In this document: positions 1 through 9,783 of the stretch, piece by piece | How positions within the stretch are numbered: position 1 is the stretch's first letter | Layout: each line of letters opens with the position of its first letter | NCBI GenBank assembly: GCA_001508005.1 | Contig: LGEZ01000010.1 | Coordinates: forward strand, 1-64,000 | Reading direction: 5' to 3' | Length of the DNA stretch: 64,000 nt | Source: Clostridia bacterium 41_269 | GTDB taxonomy: Bacteria; Bacillota; DTU086 | Translations under genes and position numbers: made by a program | Notes under the pieces: model-generated | Databases searched by the model: none | Told to the model about the DNA's origin: nothing | What the model saw: only the letters and a program-made list of their open reading frames with translations

Positions 1-77
1 TTAATTATTTATCGCCTCGGGAATTTCATGAAGTATTTACCCGGTATTCTGCAAGTTGCTTAACTGTTACGGCTTAA

Positions 78-341
78 TTGTCCAAAATTTGGGGGTCAGC
101 CCAGGCAGGATTGCCGAAAGTGCGGTTGCATGACCTGCGGCATACGCACGCAAGCCTGCTTTTAACTAGAGGCGTTCACCCAAAGGTAGTGCAGGAACGG
201 CTGGACCACAGCAGTATAACAATGACCATTGGCCTGTACAGCCACTTAACCCCTGGCCAGCAGGAAGCAGCAGCAGCAGCCACATTGAACGGCCTGCTGA
301 ACAAAGAAAAAAGCCCTGTAAAAGCACAGGGCGAAAAATAA
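78..341 (+). pseudogene. C-terminal fragment of a phage-type tyrosine integrase
   Basis: Only the catalytic C-terminus of a tyrosine recombinase remains. The HxLRHTHAS box (second catalytic Arg with its His), the LDHSS box and the nucleophile Tyr in LYSHLTP are visible, but the N-terminal DNA-binding domain and the first catalytic Arg are missing. The frame opens at a TTG just after a stop, with no Shine-Dalgarno site, so this is a remnant rather than a gene. It lies 134 bp from the 3' end of tRNA-Leu(CAA), the usual position of an integrase relative to its attachment site. I infer the scar of an element that entered that tRNA gene; the rest would lie left of the window. Confidence 0.75.
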
Positions 342-360
342 AAATGTTTAGCTTACCACC

Positions 361-390
361 AGCAGGGATGCGACCCCTGCTAATTTTTTA
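361..390 (+). terminator. Rho-independent terminator after the integrase remnant
   Basis: A perfect 7-bp stem (AGCAGGG with CCCTGCT, 7-nt loop) is followed by a T-rich tract on the + strand. It sits between the integrase remnant and the tRNA-Leu gene. Confidence 0.6.
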
Positions 391-475
391 CCCACAATTG
401 GCTTAAAATTGGCTTACTGGAGAAACTTTTAAAGGCCCCCGGGAATTCCCACAACCCCGGAAGCCTTGATATTCC

Positions 476-562
<87 letters not shown>

Positions 563-634
563 ACATTTTTAATTACACATCAAATGATAACAAAATTGTA
601 GGGTAAAGTCAATGGTACTGCCAAAAGCACATTT

Positions 635-1129
635 TTAATCTCTGGAGCTGTTAAAGACTCTTCTTCTATCTTCTGTATCGTATTTTATAAGGCCGATATT
701 AACTAAAACTACGCCTAGACGGAGAGCTATGAATATTGCCAAAACGGTGCAGAAAACCAGGAAATAGTGTCCCAAACCTATAGCAATACCCAGAGCTGCA
801 GATGCCCATATATTTGCTGCAGTAGTAAGTCCTCTTACATCTCCATGGCTGGTGTCTTTCCAAATAATACCTGCCCCCAGAAAGCCTATTCCTGTAATTA
901 TTCCCACTATCAAACGGGCTGGGTCCATGGATATTATGCCTTTATCATTTACAAATTCTCCAAATCCGTATGCAGAAACTATGGAAATCATGGTTGAAGT
1001 TATGCATACCAGGGCATGGGTTCTCACCCCTGCAGGTTTTCCTGCTTTAGTTCTTTCAATACCCAGTACAGTGCCCACGATTAACGCAACAAGGAGCCTA
1101 ATGACAATTTCTTTATGGGAAAGAAGCAA
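635..1129 (-). CDS. MgtC/SapB family inner-membrane protein
   Basis: Membrane protein of 164 residues with about four hydrophobic segments. It carries the MgtC family signature: an N-terminal helix ending GTVLGIERTKAGKPAGVRTH, then TGIGFLGAGIIW and RGLTTAANIWASAALGIAIG. It lacks the C-terminal ACT-like domain of the longer MgtC proteins, so it is the short SapB-like form. MgtC proteins are linked to growth in low magnesium and to regulation of the F-type ATPase; the role here is inferred from family only. TTG start preceded by AGAGGTGTGG at good spacing. It stands alone, divergent from polA, and I see no magnesium-sensing leader. Confidence 0.85.
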   Translation of the reverse strand: MLLSHKEIVIRLLVALIVGTVLGIERTKAGKPAGVRTHALVCITSTMISIVSAYGFGEFVNDKGIISMDPARLIVGIITGIGFLGAGIIWKDTSHGDVRGLTTAANIWASAALGIAIGLGHYFLVFCTVLAIFIALRLGVVLVNIGLIKYDTEDRRRVFNSSRD

Positions 1130-1414
1130 AACACCACACCTCTTTGAAATAATAATTTTACAACTGCTTTTTCTTTAATTATTAATATATTTGATTTATG
1201 CTAATAAAGGAACTTATGTTTAAAAAAATACAAAAAATTTTATGCCAAATTTTGTACCGCATTTTTATGCCTTTATATAAGATGAGATACTTTGTAGTGG
1301 TGGGAAAATTTTAAAAGCAGGGAAAAATTTATTTTTAACGAACTTTTGAAGAATTAAATTATTTGAAGAAGAAAAATGATAAAATAGTCTTTTCTTTTTA
1401 TCAGGGGGGGTAAC

Positions 1415-4063
1415 ATGGGCAAAAAAGTGATGCTTTTGGATGGAAACAGCCTTGTGCATAGAGCATTTCACGCCCTACCTTTATTGAGCAACAGAGGGGG
1501 AGTTTTTACTAATGCAGTTTTGGGTTTTACAACGATGCTTTTTAAGCTGTTGAAGAATGAAAAGCCTGATTACATAGCTGTAGCTTTTGATAAAGGAAGA
1601 ACCTTCCGCCACGATGAATATGAGAAATATAAAGCCCACAGAAAACCAGTTCCTGACGAACTGCGGCATCAGTTTGTATTGGTCAAAGATATTTTAAGCG
1701 CATTAAATATAAAAATTTTCGAATATGAAGGATATGAAGCTGATGATATTTTAGGAACTTTAGCTAAAAAGGCTGAGGAAGAAGGGTTAGAACCCATAAT
1801 TGTAACTGGTGATAGCGATGCTCTGCAGCTGGTTTCCCCATCAACAAAAGTTATGCTGACCCGTAAAGGCATATCTCAAATAGAGACCTTTGATATAGAA
1901 AAAATAAAAGAAAAATATAATTTAGAACCAAAACAGTTAGTAGATGTTAAAGCTTTAATGGGTGATGCTTCAGACAATATTCCTGGAGTTCCTGGTATAG
2001 GAGAAAAAACAGCCTTGAAGCTGATCAGAGAGTTTAAAGATATTGATAATCTTTTAAAAAATCTGGCGAAACTGCCTTCGAAAAAGTTGATGAAGAATAT
2101 TAAGGAGCATCAAGAGCAACTTCTTATGAGCCGCATGCTTGCGGAGATACGCACAGATCTTGAATTGGAAGGAGATATTTTAGAGTGCAGAACTGCTAGG
2201 CCTGATTATGATAGGCTTCTAAAAATTTTTGATGAGCTTGATTTTCGTAAATTAACCAAAGAAGTTTTAGAAGAAATGAAATTAAGTGAAGAAGAGGAAG
2301 AAAAAAATAATGGTGAAAAGAAAAATGTGGAAGAAATTGATAATGTGGAACGTCTTTCGCAATTAATTGAAGGGGTCCTAAAAAGTAAAAAAGCAGCAAT
2401 GCATTTTGTGTTTGAAGGAAGCTCTTATTTTCAATCCAGGATAATTGGCTTTGGTCTTTCATTTGATGGCAAATCCTATGCATTAAACTTAAACGATAGC
2501 GGTAAAAAGAGTGAGGATAAATTACTTCAAGTATTAAAACCCTTGTTTGAGAACCATACATTGGATATTATCCTTTATGACAGCAAGAAGACCATTGCTG
2601 TTTTAAAAGTGAAAGGCATTGATATTAATTTTTTGCCTGATGATATTATGATTGCTGCATATCTTCTAAATCCCTCTGCATCAGGTTATGATATACAGTA
2701 TTTAGCCTTAGAATATTTAGACAAAACAGTTGTTGAACCTGAAAATCCCGGAATTAGAGCAGCGTGTTATGCGGAATTAATAATGGATCTTAGGGATGAG
2801 CTTGTTGACAGATTGAAAATAGCCCAGATGGACAGTCTTTATTATGATTTGGAGCTTCCTTTGGCCCGTATACTTGCTAAAATGGAAATTTCAGGGGTGA
2901 CTTTGGATAGGGAAAGGTTAAAGGAGATGTCTCAGGAATTTGCAGAAAAAATTGAAGAGGTAACTTCAGAAATCTATGAATTGGCGGGGGAAGAATTTAA
3001 TATAAACTCTCCAAAACAGCTTGCCTATATTCTTTTTGAAAAGTTAAAACTGCCCGTAATCAAACGTACCAAAACAGGGTATTCCACAGATGCTGCTGTT
3101 CTTGAAGAGCTTGCCCAATATCATGAAATTGCAGCAAAGATATTATATTACAGGCAGTTAATGAAACTTAAGTCTACTTATTTGGATGCAATGGATAAAC
3201 TGGTGGATGAGAAAACAGGAAGAATTCACACCACCTTTAACCAAACCATTACAGCCACGGGAAGACTGAGCAGTGCAGAACCAAATCTGCAAAATATTCC
3301 TGTAAGGCTTGAAATAGGAAGAAAAATAAGGAAATTATTTATTCCCAAATATTCTGGCTGGTTTATCCTTGCTGCTGATTATTCTCAAATTGAATTAAGG
3401 GTAATGGCTCATCTTTCAGAAGACGAAAATTTGAGGAAAGCATTTTTAAAAGGTGAGGATATTCATGCTAGAACTGCTTCCGAGGTTTTTGGTGTAAAAA
3501 TAGAAGATGTAGACAGAAATATGAGGCGAATGGCTAAAGCTGTTAATTTTGGAATTATTTATGGTATCAGCGATTTTGGTCTTGCTAGGGATTTGGGGAT
3601 ATCCAGGCAGGAAGCCAAAAGATATATAGAAAAATATTTTCAGAGGTATCCTGGTGTTAAGGCTTATATGGAAAAAATTGTGGAAGAAGCAAGGGAAAAA
3701 GGATATGTTACCACTATTCTCAACAGGCGTCGATATATTCCAGAATTGTTCAGTACAAACAGAAATGTTAGGGGGTTTGGAGAACGTACAGCAATCAATA
3801 CTCCCATTCAGGGTAGTGCTGCGGATATAATCAAGTTGGCTATGCTCAGGGTGGATAAAGAAATTGAAAATAGCAGCTTAAAAGTCGAAATGGTGCTGCA
3901 GGTTCATGATGAACTTATTTTTGAAGTTGCAGAAGAGGATCTACAGGATGCAGCTGTAATGATAAAAAGGGAAATGGAAGGAGCTTACAACCTGAGGGTT
4001 CCCTTAGTTGTGGATTTAAAGTATGGAAAAAATTGGTATGATATGGAACCGTTAGAATTATAG
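1415..4063 (+). CDS. polA: DNA polymerase I
   Basis: Family A polymerase of 882 residues that fills gaps and removes RNA primers in replication and repair. Residues 1-290 form the 5'-3' exonuclease (LLDGNSLVHRAFHAL at the start, GDASDNIPGVPGIGEKTA near 190). Residues about 315-475 occupy the 3'-5' exonuclease position, but the DxE motif is not recognisable (the strand reads AMHFVFEGSS), so proofreading is probably absent, as in Bacillus PolA. The polymerase domain has motif A DYSQIELR (near 655), motif B RRMAKAVNFGIIYG (near 705) and motif C with HDE at 831-833. Start chosen at the ATG after a strong GGGGGG site. First gene of a + strand run with mutM and coaE, a common Firmicute order. Confidence 0.97.
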   Translation: MGKKVMLLDGNSLVHRAFHALPLLSNRGGVFTNAVLGFTTMLFKLLKNEKPDYIAVAFDKGRTFRHDEYEKYKAHRKPVPDELRHQFVLVKDILSALNIKIFEYEGYEADDILGTLAKKAEEEGLEPIIVTGDSDALQLVSPSTKVMLTRKGISQIETFDIEKIKEKYNLEPKQLVDVKALMGDASDNIPGVPGIGEKTALKLIREFKDIDNLLKNLAKLPSKKLMKNIKEHQEQLLMSRMLAEIRTDLELEGDILECRTARPDYDRLLKIFDELDFRKLTKEVLEEMKLSEEEEEKNNGEKKNVEEIDNVERLSQLIEGVLKSKKAAMHFVFEGSSYFQSRIIGFGLSFDGKSYALNLNDSGKKSEDKLLQVLKPLFENHTLDIILYDSKKTIAVLKVKGIDINFLPDDIMIAAYLLNPSASGYDIQYLALEYLDKTVVEPENPGIRAACYAELIMDLRDELVDRLKIAQMDSLYYDLELPLARILAKMEISGVTLDRERLKEMSQEFAEKIEEVTSEIYELAGEEFNINSPKQLAYILFEKLKLPVIKRTKTGYSTDAAVLEELAQYHEIAAKILYYRQLMKLKSTYLDAMDKLVDEKTGRIHTTFNQTITATGRLSSAEPNLQNIPVRLEIGRKIRKLFIPKYSGWFILAADYSQIELRVMAHLSEDENLRKAFLKGEDIHARTASEVFGVKIEDVDRNMRRMAKAVNFGIIYGISDFGLARDLGISRQEAKRYIEKYFQRYPGVKAYMEKIVEEAREKGYVTTILNRRRYIPELFSTNRNVRGFGERTAINTPIQGSAADIIKLAMLRVDKEIENSSLKVEMVLQVHDELIFEVAEEDLQDAAVMIKREMEGAYNLRVPLVVDLKYGKNWYDMEPLEL

Positions 4064-4093
4064 AATGAGGTTTTTAGCGGGGAGAGCTGTTTA

Positions 4094-4924
4094 ATGCCTG
4101 AGTTACCTGAAGTGGAGACCATAAGAAGAACTTTGGAGCCCAAAATTATAGGTAGAAGAATAGAAAGTGCAGAGGTTTTTTATCCTCACATAATCAAATA
4201 TCCCCCTGTCATTGAATTTATTATTGGTGTTGAAGGTGGTCTTATCAAAAAATTAAGAAGGCGGGGAAAATATCTTATAATCGATTTGGATAACGGATTT
4301 TCAATGTTAATAAGCTTTAGAATGACGGGTCAGCTTTTATATATGGATGAAAATTTCCTAATTCCCTGTGATAAGCATACCCATATTGTTTTTAAGTTGA
4401 ACAGCGGTGCACAATTGAGGTTTCGTGATGTAAGAAAATTCGGCAGCATTTCCTTGATTAAAACTTCAGAAATTGAGAATGCTAAAGAAATTTTAAAATT
4501 GGGTTATGAGCCCTTTTCTAATGAGATAACCAAAGATAAGCTGTATCAATTTCTAAAATCAAAGAATGGGAAAATTAAGCAGGTACTTATGAATCAGAGC
4601 TTTATATGCGGTATAGGGAATATTTATTCCGATGAAATACTTTTTTATGCTGGAATTCATCCAGAAAGAATTACCAGCTCCCTTAGTTTTGATGAAGTTT
4701 GTACTCTGCATGATGGTATAGTAAAAGTTTTAAGTGAAGCAATTGAATATAATGGCACTTCCATAAGGGATTATGTTGATGGTGAAGGGGAAAAGGGGGG
4801 CTATCAACATCGTCTCAAAGTATATGGAAGAAAAGAAAAAAAATGTGCGCGGTGTGATTCTGTAATAGCATGCACAAAAATAGGAGGACGCACAGCGCAT
4901 TTTTGTCCCCACTGTCAGAAATGA
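4094..4924 (+). CDS. mutM: Formamidopyrimidine-DNA glycosylase (Fpg)
   Basis: Bifunctional DNA glycosylase/AP lyase that removes 8-oxoguanine and ring-opened purines. The N-terminus is the family signature PELPEVETIRRTL, with Pro2 as the Schiff-base nucleophile and Glu3 as general acid. A catalytic Lys follows in RRRGKYLIIDL. The helix-two-turn-helix contains NQSFICGIGNIYSDEILF, and the C-terminus is a four-Cys zinc finger (CARC ... CPHC) ending in CQK. Length 276 residues, normal for Fpg. It starts 30 bp after polA with a GGGGAG site and is 11 bp ahead of coaE, so it is very probably cotranscribed with both. Confidence 0.96.
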   Translation: MPELPEVETIRRTLEPKIIGRRIESAEVFYPHIIKYPPVIEFIIGVEGGLIKKLRRRGKYLIIDLDNGFSMLISFRMTGQLLYMDENFLIPCDKHTHIVFKLNSGAQLRFRDVRKFGSISLIKTSEIENAKEILKLGYEPFSNEITKDKLYQFLKSKNGKIKQVLMNQSFICGIGNIYSDEILFYAGIHPERITSSLSFDEVCTLHDGIVKVLSEAIEYNGTSIRDYVDGEGEKGGYQHRLKVYGRKEKKCARCDSVIACTKIGGRTAHFCPHCQK

Positions 4925-4935
4925 GGTGAGGGTTT

Positions 4936-5547
4936 TTGTATGTAATAGGGTTAACAGGGGGGATTGCATCGGGAAAAAGTTTGGTTTCAAGTATTTTGGC
5001 TGAATTAGGTGCAGTGGTTTTGGATGTTGATAAAGTAGGCCATGAAATTATTAAACCGAATGAGCCTGCATATAGAGAGATAGTTGAATATTTTGGTAGA
5101 GATATTTTAATGGACAATGGAAAAATTGATAGAAAAAAACTGGGAAAAATGGTTTTCAGTGATCCAAAAAAGCTTAAAGTTTTAAATAGAATTACTCATT
5201 ATCGTATTCGGGAAAGGGTTAGGGAAATTCTAGAAAAATATAAAAATGATGGAGTAACTGTGGTTGTTGTTGAAGCAGCACTCTTGTTTGAAATGGAAAT
5301 GCACGAAATGGTAGATGAAGTTTGGGTGGTTTGGGCAAATAAAAAACAGCAAATTGAAAGGCTGATAAAACGCGATGGCCTTACTGAGGAAGAAGCTGAG
5401 AAAAGGATAGCAGCGCAGCTGCCTCCAGAGCAGAAGGTCCTGAGAGCTGATAGGGTAATATATAATTCTGGGGATGTCGAGGATACTAAGCGGCAGGTAG
5501 CTGCTTTATGGCATGAACTTTCATTAAAGTTATTGAAAAAGCGTTAA
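4936..5547 (+). CDS. coaE: Dephospho-CoA kinase
   Basis: Last enzyme of coenzyme A synthesis; phosphorylates the 3'-hydroxyl of dephospho-CoA using ATP. The P-loop is GLTGGIASGKS (residues 5-15), followed by the LDVDKVGHEI substrate-binding segment and the VVEAALLFE strand typical of CoaE. Length 203 residues, normal. The start is a TTG 11 bp after the mutM stop, with GAGGTGAGGG upstream. It follows polA and mutM, the arrangement in many Bacillota. Confidence 0.95.
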   Translation: MYVIGLTGGIASGKSLVSSILAELGAVVLDVDKVGHEIIKPNEPAYREIVEYFGRDILMDNGKIDRKKLGKMVFSDPKKLKVLNRITHYRIRERVREILEKYKNDGVTVVVVEAALLFEMEMHEMVDEVWVVWANKKQQIERLIKRDGLTEEEAEKRIAAQLPPEQKVLRADRVIYNSGDVEDTKRQVAALWHELSLKLLKKR

Positions 5548-5592
5548 TTACATATTATTTAAATAGCATTTTAGGATTTTGGAGCTGCAGGC

Positions 5593-6177
5593 ATGATACT
5601 GAAGTTGGTTGAGATAAAACGGTTTTTTTTAATACTTATAATTTTTTTAATTTTAATATTGTTTGCTGTAAATATTAATTTTTTTTGGAAGTTTTTTTAT
5701 CCATTTCCTTACAGAGATATAATTTGCAGATATTCTAAACAGTTTGGTGTGGATCCCCTGCTTGTTGTAGCAGTTATCAAGGTAGAAAGCAGATTCAATC
5801 CCTATGCAGAATCTGAGCAAGGAGCATTAGGGCTGATGCAGATTATGCCTGAGACTGCTGTATGGGCTGCTAAAAACTTAAATGTGAATTACAGCAGAGA
5901 AAAGCTTTTTGAGCCGGATTATAATATTATGATAGGATGCTGGTACCTTTCTAACCTGCACAGCGAATTTAATGGTAATCTTGCTTTGGTGCTTGCGTCT
6001 TATAATGGCGGCAGAGGTAATGTCCGGGAATGGATGCGTACAGGTCAGTGGGATGGAAATAGGAATTCCCTACAGAAAATACCTTTTACAGAAACTAGAG
6101 ATTTTGTTAAAAAAGTACTGAAAAATTATGAAAGGTATAAAAAGATTTATAAAGAAAATGAAGGGAGGGCACTTTAG
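5593..6177 (+). CDS. Membrane-anchored lytic transglycosylase (SLT domain)
   Basis: Peptidoglycan-cleaving enzyme of 194 residues. One N-terminal transmembrane helix (about residues 10-36) anchors an extracytoplasmic Slt70-type catalytic domain. The catalytic Glu is E65 in VIKVESRFNP, followed by the family motifs GALGLMQIMPETA and LASYNGG. The same kind of gene lies after coaE in many Clostridia and Bacilli. The stop is just before the TTG of the next gene, so translation of the two is probably coupled. Confidence 0.92.
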   Translation: MILKLVEIKRFFLILIIFLILILFAVNINFFWKFFYPFPYRDIICRYSKQFGVDPLLVVAVIKVESRFNPYAESEQGALGLMQIMPETAVWAAKNLNVNYSREKLFEPDYNIMIGCWYLSNLHSEFNGNLALVLASYNGGRGNVREWMRTGQWDGNRNSLQKIPFTETRDFVKKVLKNYERYKKIYKENEGRAL

Positions 6178-6178
6178 A

Positions 6179-7216
6179 TTGGAAATTAATCAGCTTAAGA
6201 CCCTGGAGGATGTTAAAAATCTTAAGCCTGGAAAAAGGAAATTTTTTTCGGCACAGCATCAGGAAATTTTATCTGGAGCTACCACAGACATTTATTTTGT
6301 TAGAACCAGACAAGCACTTATGGGGCTTGGGCTTGAAAAAACTTATGTAGCGGCAGAAATTTTTCCAAGGAAAAGCGGTATTTTTTGCGGTGTGGAAGAA
6401 GTATTAAACTTACTTGAAAATCAGAATGTTGAGGTTTGGGCGCTTCCAGAAGGTTCAAAATTTGATGAAAAAGAAATAGTTATGAGAATAGTAGGTCCCT
6501 ATGATAATTTCGGCATTTATGAGACTGCCATTTTAGGAATTCTTGCAAGTTCCAGCGGCTGGGCTACAGCAGCTTTTGAGGTTAAGCAGGCGGCAGGTGA
6601 TAAGCCGGTATATTGTTTCGGTGCCAGACATGTACACCCTGCAGTTGCTCCAGTAATGGAAAGAAGTGCAATTATCGGTGGTGCCGATGGTGCAAGCTGT
6701 ATTTTAGGTGCCAAGCTTGCAGGGATGGAGCCTGTTGGAACTGTTCCCCATGCGTTTTTTTTAATACTGGGGGATACTGTTAAGGGTGCAGAAGCTTACG
6801 ATCGGTTAATGCCTGATGAGGCTCCTCGGCTTATTTTGGTGGATACTTTTAAAGATGAAGCTGAAGAAGCTTTAAGAGTTGCAGAAGCTTTAAAGGACAG
6901 GCTGTATGGAATAAGAATTGATACGCCCAGCGAAAGGGGTGGAGTAACTCCGGATTTAGTAAGAGAAATTCGATATAGACTTGATATTGCAGGGTTTACA
7001 TATGTTAAAATTTTTGTCTCAGGTGGACTTAATCCGGAAAAAATAAGTGTTTTAAAAGATGCAGGAGCAGATGCTTTTGGGGTGGGAAGCTATATTTCAG
7101 GAGCGCAGCCCATTGATATGACTATGGACATTAAGGAAGTTGAAGGAAAGCCCCTTGCAAAACGGGGTAGGCTGCCGGGAATAACAAATAATCCAAGGCT
7201 TAAAAGGCTTTTATAG
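6179..7216 (+). CDS. pncB: Nicotinate phosphoribosyltransferase
   Basis: Converts nicotinate and PRPP to nicotinate mononucleotide in the NAD salvage (Preiss-Handler) pathway. Type II phosphoribosyltransferase fold with conserved segments GATTDIYFVRT near the N-terminus, FGARHVHPAVAP in the middle, RIDTPSERGG and the phosphate-binding end VSGGLNPEKI ... FGVGSYI. The frame is open from an ATG at 6128, but that lies inside the transglycosylase gene. I chose the TTG at 6179 because GAAGGGAGGG is well spaced before it; this gives 345 residues. Confidence 0.9.
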   Translation: MEINQLKTLEDVKNLKPGKRKFFSAQHQEILSGATTDIYFVRTRQALMGLGLEKTYVAAEIFPRKSGIFCGVEEVLNLLENQNVEVWALPEGSKFDEKEIVMRIVGPYDNFGIYETAILGILASSSGWATAAFEVKQAAGDKPVYCFGARHVHPAVAPVMERSAIIGGADGASCILGAKLAGMEPVGTVPHAFFLILGDTVKGAEAYDRLMPDEAPRLILVDTFKDEAEEALRVAEALKDRLYGIRIDTPSERGGVTPDLVREIRYRLDIAGFTYVKIFVSGGLNPEKISVLKDAGADAFGVGSYISGAQPIDMTMDIKEVEGKPLAKRGRLPGITNNPRLKRLL

Positions 7217-7243
7217 GTTATAGAAGGGACTGGTGGAAGGAAC

Positions 7244-8725
7244 TTGAAGGCTCTAGGGGTTAGAATAATTTGTTGGGTAATGATTTTTTCAATGTTATTT
7301 ACCTTGAATGGATGTGGCAGGGGGACAGGATCAGAAAATAATGCACCTGTTGTACATAAAAAAGTAAATATTATAACTTTCAGGACAAATTTATTTCCTG
7401 AACCAACAACCCTTGATCCTGTAAAGGCCAGAACGGAAAGTGAGATTTTACTGATCAATTGCTTGTATGATACTCTTTTTGAAAAAAACGGCAGCAGCAT
7501 AAAAGGCAGGTTGGCAGAGAGATGGGCCTATTCAGAAGATGGAAAAGAGCTGACGATTCACCTTAAAAAGGGAGTTAAATTTCATAATGGTAGGTCTTTA
7601 ACGGCTGAAGATGTAGAATTTTCACTTAAGCGTGCTGCGGGCTATTTTAGAGAACAGTATCCGTTATACGGAATAAGATTTTTTGATTTGGGCTTTAATG
7701 TTTTCAAAGAAAATGATTATACTCTTTCCATAACCTTTTCCAGCCCTGCTTTTAATTTTCATGAAATTTTAACGCTGCCTATTTTCTCAATTGTTAATAA
7801 AGAAGCCCTTGAAAAAAATCCTGAATATGGAGCGCCTGGCGATTATTTTAATCCAGCTGCACCAGTGGTGGGGACAGGTCCCTATAAATTTGTAGAATGG
7901 GTTAATGGAAAGTTTTTAACGTTGGCTTCTAATGCCAATTATCATGGGGGAAAAGTAAGTTTAGAAAGATTGGAATTTGTGTTTTATGATGATTTGTCCG
8001 TAGCAGCGCATGATTTTGTAGCACATGATTTGGATGTAATTACTCTGGACTATGGAAATTATTCAAAGATTCTTAAAGAGTATCCTGAACTAAAAAACAG
8101 TTTAAAGAAATTTCTAACCGGAAACAAGTATTATCTTGGATTTAACTTGTCCAGCAAGATTTTTGGCAGCCCAGAAATTAGAGATGCAGTTCTAAATTCC
8201 CTTGATACTAAAAAAATTCAAGAGGATGTTATGGGGTCTGTTAAACTGCTGAAGGAATTTGGCAAAGGAGATAAAAAAGAAGCCAAAGAAATATTAGATA
8301 ATTTGGTCCATAATTCAGACAATGATGAGAATGAATCATCAAACAATGGAACTCTAAGAATTGTGTTGGGTTTTACAGAAGGTCCAGTGCAGAATGCCAT
8401 AGCAGAAAGCATAAAAGAACAGCTAGAGCCATTAGGTATAGAAGTTTCTGTTAGGAGCTTTCCCAATGATTCAGAAACTAGGAGCTTTTCTGATCTGTAT
8501 ATTTTAAAGCAGAATTTTACACTCTTAAATTTTGTTAATGAAAATGCAGAAGATGCAGAAAAAAATGATAATAAAAAATTAGATTCTGCTGAAGAAGAAA
8601 ATCAGATATTACTGCCTTTAGCCCAGGAATATAATTTTTATTGTGTTCATAACTGGATTAAGTTTTATGTGAATAGAGACACTGGTACGATTGATTTTTT
8701 TAAGATGAAAAAAATTTTGCGTTAA
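7244..8725 (+). CDS. Family 5 extracellular solute-binding lipoprotein, orphan
   Basis: Lipoprotein of 493 residues with a signal peptide ending in the lipobox LNGC (Cys24). The body matches the peptide/nickel-binding family 5: FPEPTTLDPVKARTESE, then YDTLFEKNGS, LAERWAYSEDGKELTIHLKKGVKFHNGR and the VGTGPYKFVEW segment. The C-terminal third is divergent and includes an acidic Asn/Ser-rich linker (near residues 350-367) and another acidic stretch near 435-455. No permease or ATPase gene for this family lies nearby, so it either serves a transporter encoded elsewhere or has another envelope role. TTG start after TGGTGGAAGG. Confidence 0.82.
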   Translation: MKALGVRIICWVMIFSMLFTLNGCGRGTGSENNAPVVHKKVNIITFRTNLFPEPTTLDPVKARTESEILLINCLYDTLFEKNGSSIKGRLAERWAYSEDGKELTIHLKKGVKFHNGRSLTAEDVEFSLKRAAGYFREQYPLYGIRFFDLGFNVFKENDYTLSITFSSPAFNFHEILTLPIFSIVNKEALEKNPEYGAPGDYFNPAAPVVGTGPYKFVEWVNGKFLTLASNANYHGGKVSLERLEFVFYDDLSVAAHDFVAHDLDVITLDYGNYSKILKEYPELKNSLKKFLTGNKYYLGFNLSSKIFGSPEIRDAVLNSLDTKKIQEDVMGSVKLLKEFGKGDKKEAKEILDNLVHNSDNDENESSNNGTLRIVLGFTEGPVQNAIAESIKEQLEPLGIEVSVRSFPNDSETRSFSDLYILKQNFTLLNFVNENAEDAEKNDNKKLDSAEEENQILLPLAQEYNFYCVHNWIKFYVNRDTGTIDFFKMKKILR

Positions 8726-8782
8726 ATATGAAACTGCTTGATAAATTGATAGAAGTAATAATAAAAAAGGTGGTTATTTGCG

Positions 8783-9649
8783 GTGATTGATTTAAAGTAT
8801 CATATTGCTTCCCTTGTTGCCATATTCTATGCCTTAGCCATCGGTGTCTTTGTGGGAAGCAATCTTGTGGGTAATGAAGTTTTAATTGAGCAGCAAAAAG
8901 AGATGGTTGAAAGGCTTGAGCAGGAATTTAATACTTTGAGGGAGCAGAATAAACTTGTTCAGGAAGAATTGAATGTTCTTGAAGATAAGGCAGAAGAATA
9001 TAGAAGATACAGCGAACAGGTTTTCCCATTGGTGGTTGGCGGTAGGCTTAGCGGGTTAAGAATTGCTGTTGTTGAAACAAATTCCCAGGGCTTAGCTGAA
9101 AAGGTGGAAAAGGGGCTTGCAACGGCAGGTGCAGAGGTCGTCTATGTTTTAACCATGGATTGGGATAAAGCTCCCAATTGGAAGAAACTCGAGGCTAAAT
9201 ATGCTGACAGGATTCAGGAAGCAGAAAAGGAGGACTTTAGGATTACTGCTGCCAAGCTTCTGGGGGAAGCGGCAGCTTCTGGTAAAAATAGGGATTTCTT
9301 AGCCGATCTTGTAAACAGCGGATTTCTTAAGATAAAAGGGGAATTGGGACAGAAGGTTGACGGGGTTGTTTTTATTGAAGGTGATGAAAAAAATAGAGAT
9401 GCTCTTGTGAATTTTTTCAACCTGCCGTTAGTGGATTACTACATTAACATGGGGGACAAAGTTGTTGTTGGAGAATATGAAGGTGCAAAATTTTCTTATC
9501 TAGATAAATATAAAGCTAAGCCGGTGACCACTGTGGATAATATAGATAATCCTATCGGCCTTACTTCTGTGGTATTTTCCCTATCGGGTAAAACGGGAAA
9601 CTATGGAACGGGTGAAACTGCTGAGAAGTTGATACCGGAAATACAGTGA
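8783..9649 (+). CDS. MctB/SteB-like membrane protein ('copper transporter' family)
   Basis: Protein of 288 residues with one N-terminal transmembrane helix (about 8-30, HIASLVAIFYALAIGVFVGS), a coiled coil (about 33-75, EQQKEMVERLEQEFNTL) and a large extracytoplasmic domain. This architecture and the N-terminal motif match the family named after mycobacterial MctB, which also includes actinobacterial SteB. Despite the usual label, a copper role in Bacillota is not established, and no copper gene is nearby. GTG start with AAAAAAGGTGG upstream, 57 bp after the binding lipoprotein. Confidence 0.78.
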   Translation: MIDLKYHIASLVAIFYALAIGVFVGSNLVGNEVLIEQQKEMVERLEQEFNTLREQNKLVQEELNVLEDKAEEYRRYSEQVFPLVVGGRLSGLRIAVVETNSQGLAEKVEKGLATAGAEVVYVLTMDWDKAPNWKKLEAKYADRIQEAEKEDFRITAAKLLGEAAASGKNRDFLADLVNSGFLKIKGELGQKVDGVVFIEGDEKNRDALVNFFNLPLVDYYINMGDKVVVGEYEGAKFSYLDKYKAKPVTTVDNIDNPIGLTSVVFSLSGKTGNYGTGETAEKLIPEIQ

Positions 9650-9672
9650 TAATTTTTTCCTTTAATTTTTTA

Positions 9673-9701
9673 TTGAATAAATTCAGTTTTATATTTACTA
9701 T
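9673..9701 (+). promoter_or_regulatory. Probable sigma-A promoter of the amino-acid ABC operon
   Basis: TTGAAT, 17 bp, TACTAT, located about 80 bp before the binding-protein gene in the 134-bp gap after the MctB-like gene. Confidence 0.5.
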
Positions 9702-9783
9702 AAGCAGGAATGGGCGAAGTTTTTAAGAATAAATACCCTTAGTGTGTTTTTGATTTTTATTAAGTAGAGGGAGGGGGAGTTTT

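Noticed and set aside
635-1178. Two + strand frames opposite mgtC
   Set aside because: Antisense to a recognised membrane protein and without support.
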